Source: Coniella vitis (taxonomy: Eukaryota > Ascomycota > Sordariomycetes > Diaporthales > Schizoparmaceae). From it: a stretch of 64,000 bases of DNA. The notes under the pieces are model-generated. The model was not told where the DNA came from and ran no database searches. It saw nothing but the letters and a program-made list of their open reading frames with translations. Numbering within the stretch: the first letter of the stretch is position 1; each line of letters opens with the position of its first letter. Where the stretch lies: assembly GCA_011317545.1 (NCBI GenBank), contig WUJK01000003.1:2728001-2792000 (forward strand), read 5' to 3'. This document shows positions 23,246 through 31,970 of this stretch, in pieces. The position numbers were made by a program, and so were the translations under genes.

Positions 23246-25838
23246 TCACAGCCCTTCCTCTTTCCCACAGGCAGCCAGTAGCTTCCCGCCCAGCGCACCC
23301 AAGTCTGGACTCACGCTCAAGTGGCTCTTGAGCGTCATGACAGCTGCATTCTGAGCCACGTCCACTAAATCCTCAATACGTCCTCCGAGCGCCAGCCCCG
23401 CTACCAGGGCTCCCAGGAAAGTGTCGCCCATGCCGTTCACGGACACGGGGGTCCCGACCCTCTCAATAGCCGGATACATCCGCATGTATATACCGCCAAC
23501 ATGAGGATGTCCTGGTGCAGCGCGCGTCAGGATGTATCGTTGATGCTCAGGGTCGAACAACCTCGGGTCATCGGGCTTGAGGATCGTAGTTAACAGCGCG
23601 CCCTTGTCGCCCATTTTGGTGACAATGGTGGACATGTACGGCAGCAGCTGGACGCTCTGCACAGGAATGCCAGCATTGGTCATTTCGGCCGACGTCAGCC
23701 ACACAAAGCGGTCTCGCGCCCCGCCGTGCATCCCGAATGCGTCAATGACTTCAAACCACGGCATGCTGTCCAGGTAGCCGTGATCCTTGGCTGCGTGGTA
23801 CATGGCCTCGAGTTCATACTGGTTGGGCGTTGCCAGCGTCACTGCAGCTTGAGGAAACAGAGGCAGGTTGTGTCCCTTGGCAAAGAGGCCGGCGGCCTTG
23901 ATAGTGGACACGGGCTCAAAAGCCGTCTGTGCGCCGAGTTCTCGGCCAGATTTGATCCAGTGATGCACATCCCTGGGCGTCCAGTTTCCATCTACCACTA
24001 GCCACTTGGGCTTGGTTGCCTGAATGATGGATTTCCAATATGCGGGAAACGAGTGAGAGGTAAGAATAGCCATGTCCGCCATGGCGAGCATCAGGTTCTT
24101 GTCCGCGTCGTTGACGGCAACATATTGAGCTGTACGTGCTGAAGAATACTCGGGTCCCAGCTGACGGATATAAGTCGCATCCAGGCCGGTCTTCTCCATG
24201 CTGGTCAGGACTGTCGCACCAGCGCTAGTTGGATATGGTCAGCAACACATATGCTCCGTTGCATGTTGTGTGGGGCGGACATGGTGAACTCACATATCAC
24301 TTCCAATCATACTGCATAGTTTGACCTTGAGGTCTCGATGTATGCTTTGAGCAGCGAGAGCAACGTTGTGTCCGACGCCACCGATGGACTGCGTTATACC
24401 TGCTGGGTTGGATGTTTTGAGGACAGGCGTTAAGGGTTTAGGGTCGTCATATCTGTCATTGTGAAAGTTACAGTTGAGATCGAGAGCCACTGAGCCGGCA
24501 ACCAGGATATCTGCCTTGGAAGAACTGGACCCCCCTTGAATCGTTGGCAAGCTTTCAGCCTTGGGCTCAACAGGATCCCTTGGGGTCGGTGGCCTGAAAG
24601 AGAGAAGCTGATGTTTAGTCTCGCCACTGCACAAAATGATTTAGCCTCAACTCACTGGTAAAGTATCTTTGACCGACTCTCACGGTCTTCCTCGAGTCTG
24701 CTCAGTTCCGCTGCCACTTTTGCGGCTCGTGTGACGTTGGCTTGCACCAGACTCAAATTCGCAGGCGCGCTTCGACCCTCTGTCAATTCTCGTAGTCTTT
24801 TCAAAATGAATGGTGTGTTTGTATTGCCAGTGAAGCCCTGCTCGTCAGCTTCACGCACCGCAGTGTTGATGATTTGGTCCATGACCTGTCGAGGGATCTC
24901 GTGCTCCTTCGGAATGGGGTTGGCCAGAAGCAGGCCGCTCTCGATTCCCAACTTCTCCTGAGCTAGAATCATTGCTGCCGCCTGAGCTTCATCGTCAACG
25001 ACGAACGGGCTCTTGACGCCGCTTTCACGCGCCCAAAACGCAGGCAGGTCGACGTCTCCATGTCGCCCGTCGGCAAAGGTAGCAACGAGTACACCCTGCG
25101 TTTCAAGATATTCGAGTGTGCGTGGGATGTCCAGGAACCCCTTTGGCCCGCTGCTGATGACAGCTACTCTTGTACGGCCAAGCTCGGTCAGATCCGCCGA
25201 GATGTCCATGGAGTTTTCTCCGCCTCGATGAACACCTCCCAGGCCGCCGGTGCCAAAAACTCGGATACCGGCTGCCCGTGCCAAAATCATGGTTCCAGCA
25301 ATGGTAGTGCCACCATGAATCTTGCGGCCACGCATTCCCTAGGAGTCGGTCTTAGTTCCAGATACACAAGTAAAGTACGAATATAAGGTGCTCAGTTCAA
25401 GAAACATACCAGGCCAACAATGTGGGCAAAGTCTCGTCGCGAGATCTTTCTGGCCCCTTCGCTGACCATACGTTCGATCTCCTCGGGCGTCAGGCCGACC
25501 TTGGGGATACCATCTAGCACTCCAATCGTAGCTGGCACTGCTCCATGACTGCGGACCAGAGAATCAAGTACGCTGGGAAGATCTTGGCCCAGTGCTCCAT
25601 GTGTGTAGATGGTAGACTCGAGAGCTACCACCGGCCTGCGGCACTCAATGGCGTCCTTGACCTCAGGGGAGACATCAATGAAACCCCGCAGCCCGTCAGT
25701 GGACACTGTGAAGCTTCTGCGGTTAATTTGACTACGTTGCAAGGCAGAAGCAAGGCGCTGTGAGGAGCATAGCATGTTGGTAGCATCGTGATGAGGCCAT
25801 CGACGAGCTAGGCGCCCTGTGCGAGCGACGAGCGCCAT
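23246..25838 (-). CDS. Bifunctional pseudouridine-5'-phosphate glycosidase / pseudouridine kinase
   Basis: Exons 25838-25410, 25338-24656, 24593-24294 and 24224-23246 (introns 71, 62 and 69 nt) give 796 aa. The N-terminal half is a PsuG-type glycosidase, with ALESTIYTHG, then GTGGLGGVHRG and DISADLTELG, which splits pseudouridine 5'-phosphate into uracil and ribose 5-phosphate. The C-terminal half, from about residue 397 (VAGSVALDLN), is a pfkB-family kinase with the NGMGDTFLGAL signature near 733-743, holding the catalytic Asp; it would phosphorylate pseudouridine. The same fusion exists in S. pombe (SPAC1861.05), whereas E. coli keeps the two as separate PsuG and PsuK. The first 40 or so residues are Arg-rich and lack acidic residues before the ATDG region apart from one Asp, like a mitochondrial presequence. 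The frame is open further upstream but without an ATG. Confidence 0.93.
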
Positions 25839-26921
25839 CGGACGTAGCGCGCAGTAAAGTCTAGAAGCTTGGTAATCCTCGCCGAAGTATACAGATCGAG
25901 ATAAGCTGAGGAGGTCTCTAACAGCGCGGGAAGTCGTCGGCTCAATCTGAGAGTGAGGCTGTCCTGCGTGGGTGCAGTAGAGCCAGGCGCGAGGCCAGGT
26001 GCCCCTCACAGCACCAGAATTATCAACGACACTTCCTTTTTTTGCGAGAGTCTTGGACGAGGTTTCGATCCGAGCTCTTCAGCTTGGTCTTGCACACGGC
26101 TATCCCACGGTGAGAGAGGATTGTGCTATCGTCTGTATGCTGATGGGGTGATGTGCAGCCGTCGTATCGGCCGAGGCTCAAAAGATCGTTGTCGAGCAGA
26201 AGGTACCAAGGTACTTTGGCATGTTGCTTAGCGGGATGCCGTCCCGAAATCGACTTGTGGTGTGGAGCCTGTCCTGCAACGGCCACCAATCCTGCAGTCT
26301 GGCCAACGAGCGAGCATCCACTGCATTTTCCTCCATCTGTTTCACATGCGGTTCTGATAGTCTTGGCTCCTCTCTTTGGCTCTCGACGCATCCAACCCAC
26401 CGCAAGGGGTGCTGACCTGCACCATGACGATTGTTGGACAGCACAATGGTGCCCTCCAAAGGTGGCTATGCCACTCACATTTGTGCTTTTGAGAGCAGCG
26501 GCCCTTGAAATACCCGACATCTTAGTGAGCTTTTGCCAGAACCAAGATTTGGGGGATCGCCTTGGGATAATATCCGAGCCAGGGTCAAAGGCAAGCCTTC
26601 TCAACCGAATCCTACTTAATAACGCCTTAACGCCCGTCACGGATGGATACCCCCTGCAACGCAAATTTAAGCTTCTTCATTCGCATTAATGAGCAAATGC
26701 CAATCTTGGGGAGAGCTGAGAGGGTTGTCAAAACTTGGCTTGGCCCCAGTCATCCCATCTTGTAGGCTTCACCATTGATCTTCAACACTCCTTTACGCTG
26801 CTTATGTGGTGTGGTCGGCTCAGCGTGTTAATACCTATCGATCCTTTTCAACTCTCTTGGGTATATCTGCGGTCTGAACTCACGCTGTCGCTCTTGTTAA
26901 CTTTGTTTGGCCCTTCCCACA
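25839..26921. other. Divergent intergenic region, pseudouridine gene (-) and GPI protein (+)
   Basis: Two overlapping ORFs on opposite strands (26023-26664 minus, 26153-26689 plus) are open for about 180-210 codons. Neither has a domain or a good start, so I treat both as chance. The region must hold both promoters. Confidence 0.5.
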
Positions 26922-27755
26922 ATGCTGCCCCGGTTGCTGCCAGCGGCGCTGTTGCCGCTGTTCGTGGGCCAAGGTCTTGGACAGAATTTCACCATATCAA
27001 ATGGCCAGATATACACACCTGGGTTTGTCATTGTGGACTCTCCACAACCAGAAACCCCCGAAGGAGGAGGTTTGTTCTCTGGACCTGAGTGGGGTCGAGC
27101 TTTCCGTTGGCATCTGACTGACAATCATGCAGCCACAATCGAAGTCGCTCTCGATGTTAGCGCCGATGGTGTCCTTCCACTAGACACGGCACCAGACAGC
27201 CCCAGCCTCATCCACAACATTACCATCTTCATGTACAGTTATGATACTGGCCGCAACTTCACCATCTCGAATGGGACGACCGCGAACGGAACCTATCCGG
27301 CGATCATGCAATCCGAGCCTGGAAGTACTGTCAAACATGTGCAGTGGACGTGGCCCTCTTGTCTTGTGGGCGATGGAGAGCCCACAACGACAGACAGCGC
27401 ACGTGGCTTGTACAACATCTCCATCCGGCAGAACTTTCGTCTCAACAAAACTGACTATTACACCATCTTCGACTTGCCAATCTCGGTCACCAATAGCATC
27501 GACAACTCGACGACCCGCCCTGATTGTGATTCGTTGAACAACCCTCTGCTGTCTCCTGAGGACATCGACGCAACTGCGGCGAATAGTGTGGGAATACTGT
27601 TTGCACCGGGTGACTCGCAGATTGTACAAGTCAAATCGAATTCGACAGACTCGAGCGCAGGAGGGCAAGGTCTAGGAAGTGCGGCAACGTTGAGCTGGAC
27701 GGGCAGTGCGCCATGGGCATGTGCGCTTGCTATGATTATTGTTCTTGCGGTTTAG
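26922..27755 (+). CDS. Secreted, probably GPI-anchored glycoprotein of unknown function
   Basis: A single exon of 277 aa. The first ATG is 26922; the frame is open upstream but only from a TTG. Residues 1-20 form a signal peptide (basic Arg4, then a Leu/Pro/Ala hydrophobic core, likely cut before Gln21-Asn22). There are nine N-X-S/T sequons, an extremely high density. The C-terminus has a Ser/Gly-rich stretch followed by a hydrophobic tail (WACALAMIIVLAV), the layout of a GPI-attachment signal. The heptapeptide NFTISNG occurs twice, at 22-28 and 112-118, hinting at an internal duplication. I recognise no named family; the location would be the plasma membrane or cell wall. Confidence 0.85.
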   Translation: MLPRLLPAALLPLFVGQGLGQNFTISNGQIYTPGFVIVDSPQPETPEGGGLFSGPEWGRAFRWHLTDNHAATIEVALDVSADGVLPLDTAPDSPSLIHNITIFMYSYDTGRNFTISNGTTANGTYPAIMQSEPGSTVKHVQWTWPSCLVGDGEPTTTDSARGLYNISIRQNFRLNKTDYYTIFDLPISVTNSIDNSTTRPDCDSLNNPLLSPEDIDATAANSVGILFAPGDSQIVQVKSNSTDSSAGGQGLGSAATLSWTGSAPWACALAMIIVLAV

Positions 27756-28519
27756 GCCGTGAGCTCGGGATTGGATGTGCATATACGATCACCTGATGGT
27801 GACTCTATCTTCCGTGTGAAAATTGGAACCAAGTGTTTGTAGGCAATGCTCGTCGGCCCTTGCAGTGCCTGTGCAATTGCACTATAGCTTAAATCAAGCC
27901 GACGCATCCTGGTCATATATTGACATCGCAGCCTGAAAACGCTAGATGGGGAGAAGGAAAATGTAATGTCAGATGGAATCAAGGGACAGGAAAAAGTATC
28001 CTTGAACGCGAAAACGGAAAGGCAGAAGGGAAAGTCTCGTTCTGCAGGACGTTTGACATGGGCTTGATCTCATAGACGTTTCGTTATGATCGCAACAGCA
28101 AAAATAAAGATGAATAATCAGGACGCAGGTATACAAAGCAAGAATCCGTGATCTGCTGATGGGGACGAAATAGAACACAGAATGAAACAAAACATATTTC
28201 GATATTGGAACGTTTTGGGGGGAGGTGAAGACAGGGGTAATCAAAACCCGAGGTGGACAGAGAGATATATATTCGACTCAAGAAGCAGGCGCGGCTGCAG
28301 TAGCCCAAGACTGTGGGCCTGCCATTTTTCCATTGGGCCAATAGTGCACTCGCAACGCACCTCCACTCCTGCAAGGCTGGAACGTGCAGTACGTACCTGG
28401 TACATCCAGCATAGCCTAAAATTTCTGAACCCTGAAAAACTCACCTCGCCTTTGCAATCATCACCCCAACCCAATCTCTATATTCGCCATTTTCGGCAAC
28501 CCAACGCTGCACCAGCATC
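27756..28519. other. Intergenic, GPI protein 3' end and UTP18 promoter
   Basis: A 764-nt region with no supported ORF. Short ORFs on both strands lack features. Confidence 0.6.
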
Positions 28520-30331
28520 ATGTCGAAAAAGGCGCAGAAGCCAATGTCCAACTCTGACACCTCGTCAGAAGAAAGCGATCACTTCTCAGAATCCGAGAAT
28601 GAGCAGATGCAAGTGACGGTCAACAGCGGCATGGACATTGATGACAAGGACTCGGATGAAGAGGAACTCGAGCGCTTGGTCTTAGGCAACAGAGCGGGCT
28701 TCCGCGCTAATTTGTTTGAGAATACCACCGGGTCAGACGATGAGGAGGCGCTGAAGGACCTGCGCATCGGCGATGACGGCCAGGCACCCGCACAGGCGAG
28801 TCTCGCAGAACTGGACGACTCAGCCCTGTTTATGCTCGATACGGGCGCTGGTGGTGCCAAACAGGCTGTAGCTCCAGTCTCGCACGTGGAAGAGGATATC
28901 TCAGGCCCCCAAAATGCTTGGGCAGACAGCGACGACGAGAGGTTAACTGTGTCGCTTGCGGGAGTGAAGCAACTGCGCAAACTGCGAGAAACGGAGGACG
29001 ACGATCTGATTACAGGAGCCGAGTATGCCAAACGGCTACGCCAACAGTACCTCCGACTCAACCCTCTTCCCGCATGGGTGAAGGAAGCTACTTCAGAGGG
29101 CAAGAAGAAGCGGAGAAGACGATCGTCAGCTGCTTCCTTAGATTCTGGAGCTGGCAGCGATTCGGAAGCTAGTGAAGACAATGATGAGGACGTCTCTGCA
29201 CTGCCATTGGAGAAGTTCCTCCGCGATGCGACTGTATTTGGAGTCGAAGACCGGCAACGTAAGAAGCGCAAGCTCCGCCCAGAAGTTCTGGACATCCAGC
29301 GCACGCGCGACATCCCCGACACTCACCGAGGACCCGTGGAGTCTCTTGCTTTTCATCCTCAGCACCCTGTCCTTCTTTCCAGCTCTACCGCCTCTATTTT
29401 GTACCTGCATCATATTAGTCCTGGTGCACACCCTACGCCCAATCCTCAGCTTACCTCAGTGCAAGTCAAATCCGTACCGGTCCGCCGATCCGCTTTCCTA
29501 CACCCGGACGGCAAAGAAATCATCTTCGCTGGAAGGCGGCGTTTTTTTCACAGCTGGAATCTGTCCACTGGCTTGGTTAAGAAGGTCACCAAGATACAGG
29601 GCCATCAACACGAGCAGCGCACAATGGAACGCTTCCGTCTTTCACCAGATGGAAGATACATGGCGCTAATTGCAACGAGCCGAAAGGGCGGTGGCATGCT
29701 GAACATCATCTCAGTTGGCAGCATGCAATGGGTTGCCCAAGCGAGGCTCGACAGCCGTGGCGGTATAGCCGACTTCTCCTGGTGGAGGAACGGCGAGGGC
29801 ATGACTATCCTAGGACGGGACGGACAGGTAGCCGAATGGTCCATTGCAGCCAAACGAACCGTTGGCCTGTGGAAAGATGAAGGATCAGTGGGCGGTACTG
29901 TCATGGCCCTTGGTGGAAAAGGTGGACCCGAGGCCCTCGGCGGGGATAGATGGGTGGCTATGGGCTCGAACAGTGGTGTGTTGAACGTTTACGATCGCAA
30001 CGAGCTGATTGAGAAAGTCAGCGAGGATGGCAGCATCAAACTTAAAGTACAACCTGAGCCTGCCCGCCGATTTGAACAACTTACTACGCCCATCACTACG
30101 ACGACATTCAGCAGCGACGGTCAGCTTCTTGCTTTTGCAAGTCAACACAAGAAGGATGCACTCAAGCTTGTACACCTCCCGAGCTGCACAGTGTACAGAA
30201 ATTGGCCAACGGAGCAAACGCCACTGGGACGGATTACGGCTGTGGCTTTTGGGAGCGGCAGAGAAGCAGAGATGATGCTTTCGGTGGGCAACGACCTGGG
30301 GAAAGTGCGCTTGTGGGAAATTAGACCGTAA
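28520..30331 (+). CDS. UTP18: U3 snoRNP WD40 protein Utp18
   Basis: A single exon of 603 aa. The first 130 residues are acidic and Ser-rich, with the ELERLVLG motif. A basic segment (KKKRRRRSSAAS) lies near 195-205. WD40 repeats forming a beta-propeller fill about 265-603, starting with the THRGPVESLAFHPQHPVLLS segment and ending with MLSVGNDLGKVRLWEIRP. Utp18 belongs to the UTP-B part of the small-subunit processome in the nucleolus, needed for 18S rRNA maturation; in yeast it also recruits the exosome helicase Mtr4 through a short motif that I cannot place with certainty here. It is convergent with the small gene at 30533-31022, only 201 nt away. Confidence 0.93.
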   Translation: MSKKAQKPMSNSDTSSEESDHFSESENEQMQVTVNSGMDIDDKDSDEEELERLVLGNRAGFRANLFENTTGSDDEEALKDLRIGDDGQAPAQASLAELDDSALFMLDTGAGGAKQAVAPVSHVEEDISGPQNAWADSDDERLTVSLAGVKQLRKLRETEDDDLITGAEYAKRLRQQYLRLNPLPAWVKEATSEGKKKRRRRSSAASLDSGAGSDSEASEDNDEDVSALPLEKFLRDATVFGVEDRQRKKRKLRPEVLDIQRTRDIPDTHRGPVESLAFHPQHPVLLSSSTASILYLHHISPGAHPTPNPQLTSVQVKSVPVRRSAFLHPDGKEIIFAGRRRFFHSWNLSTGLVKKVTKIQGHQHEQRTMERFRLSPDGRYMALIATSRKGGGMLNIISVGSMQWVAQARLDSRGGIADFSWWRNGEGMTILGRDGQVAEWSIAAKRTVGLWKDEGSVGGTVMALGGKGGPEALGGDRWVAMGSNSGVLNVYDRNELIEKVSEDGSIKLKVQPEPARRFEQLTTPITTTTFSSDGQLLAFASQHKKDALKLVHLPSCTVYRNWPTEQTPLGRITAVAFGSGREAEMMLSVGNDLGKVRLWEIRP

Positions 30332-30532
30332 ACATGAATTGGGATATCTGCTCCAGGGTCTTCGTCGGAAATCAACGTGCATACGAAATCAAACAAAAAG
30401 GAAGTCTTCCATCTGCCATCACCTATCGCGCTTCCAGTTTAACGATATGACCAACTTTGTTTCCATTCCACGATGCCAAACAAATGATGATATTTCAGCT
30501 CTCCCCATTCATTCTTTTTTTTCCCCAGAACC

Positions 30533-31022
30533 TCAGAGTATGTTCGCCAGCAACAGCTTCAATGGGCTTTCCTTCTCAATCTTGCTGCGCGGAAATATCT
30601 TTTGGGTCTCAAAGGTGTACCGAGCCAATGCGCCTTCGCTCTTAAAGAACTGCACCTCGACAGGCCTCGTCAGCGCCGCCAGGCGCATTCCTTCATCAGC
30701 AATCATGCTGGCTGCTGCGTCACGTTCCTGGACGGCTGCCAAAAAGTCATAGATATTGACCCATTTCTTCCTCAATACCTGTTGATGACGGAAACGGCAC
30801 GATAGCCCAAATTTGTCAGTGCGTGAACCATGACCTAGAGGTACCATATCATTCATGATGAGTCTCTTATCTTACCTTTTTGCACTGTGTCTTGGACTTG
30901 AAGTCTCCCAAGCCAAGGTCGTGCAAGAACCTCTGCCAGTTTGTTTCCAAAGAGTCATCGACCATATAATTCTTCCAGGCGTTCACGATGGCCTTGTTTT
31001 TCTTTGACTTGTTGCGTGTCAT
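30533..31022 (-). CDS. Small conserved-looking fungal protein, unknown function
   Basis: Exons 31022-30876 and 30778-30533 (intron 97 nt, phase 0, GTAAGA donor, CAACAG acceptor) give 130 aa starting MTRNKSKKNK. The pattern is a basic start, a TQCKK segment, then KKWVNIYDFLAAV, an FFKSEGALARYTFETQKIFP segment and a Leu-rich end. This resembles small fungal proteins I recall in which a CKK-x-hydrophobic-VNI-DL-DA block is followed by F-S-x-x-AL-x-YT and a (K/R)-x-(F/Y)-P motif, but I know no function for them. An in-frame ATG further upstream (31154) would add 44 residues and cannot be excluded. The unspliced frame stops in the intron. Confidence 0.7.
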
Positions 31023-31970
31023 GGTGTTGGCTAGTAGTAAACCGGCGTTTGCAGGAAACAAAAAAGAAGTTTGTGAGGTGGTCAACGACGAACAGATAAC
31101 TGAGGCTCTAGCGATTTCAGAGGTCGGGCTCGATACGATTCTCGAGTCTAGCATACGTGCCCTTTATACAGCCTGTGATGGAGCCATGCCACAATCTCTG
31201 CATGTGGGGAACACCAACATGTTCAGTATGCGCAACTTATTCCAACCAGAAAATGCGGCTGCCTCTCCTCCCACATCTGTTGGTCGATCTGCAGGCAACT
31301 GCGCATCCAGACAGGTGCTTTACGAGACAGTCTTCGCAGCTGCAGTTCATGTGTCTGTCTACGCAATCAATAGATGCGCAGCCAATGCATCATCGGCTTT
31401 AAAAGAAGGACAAGCCTCGTTTGAAAAACGTGCGTTGGTTGGCAACGCTGCAGGCACCCACCAACCGTTTGTCTGTCTTTTGGGGGCCGGCGGCTAGTGG
31501 TTGTTGTGTATTTGTCGGCACGGACAGACCTGGAAATGTTATTGTCGCTATATACTGGCCACGTTTTGATGTGGCCATACTCATGGTTGGCTAGGAGGAT
31601 CCAGTTTTGGAGATCGCCCACCAGCCCTACCTTCGATCATTAATTTGTTATGTTTGCTGTTTTCCATATCACATTGCGTGTTCCCACTGCGCCGCTTTAT
31701 ATTTTCTACATGTCTCTGTGTAGTTGGGTAACTTTCGGGGCTGTCATTTTCCCATCTATTGTACTGTTCTCCCTTCGAGCGGCTACATAGTAGATAGCTC
31801 TTGAATCGGGTCTGCACCCTAACCCCCTGCAGCCCCACCTTCATACAATGTTGACGACGCGGTCTCTTGAACAGGCCTCTTTCCGGAGGCCTATGCCTTT
31901 TCGAAATATCCAAGATACGGAACCCGCAATTAATACACTTAGTTGGTAGCCTTTCGAACTCAACGGAGTA
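31023..31970. other. Divergent promoter region, small fungal gene (-) and PIF1-family helicase (+)
   Basis: About 950 nt. The plus-strand ORF at 30988-31497 is antisense to the 5' end of the small gene and is treated as a shadow. One TACATAGTA copy lies at 31784-31792, about 180 nt before the helicase ATG. Confidence 0.55.

Noticed and set aside
22828..23354. Plus-strand ORF of 174 codons
   Set aside because: It runs antisense into the pseudouridine gene and has a random Cys/His/Arg-rich composition.
15031..25838. Secondary-metabolite or catabolic cluster of the three minus-strand enzymes
   Set aside because: Monooxygenase, SDR and pseudouridine enzyme share orientation only. There is no backbone synthase or transporter, the nearest zinc-cluster regulator lies about 35 kb away, the gaps are large, and the pseudouridine gene is a nucleoside catabolism enzyme.
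26023..26689. Overlapping ORFs of 213 (-) and 178 (+) codons
   Set aside because: They lie on opposite strands of the same sequence, start at poor codons or contexts, and show no recognisable domain.
30988..31497. Plus-strand ORF of 169 codons
   Set aside because: It is antisense to the start of the small fungal gene and lacks features of its own.
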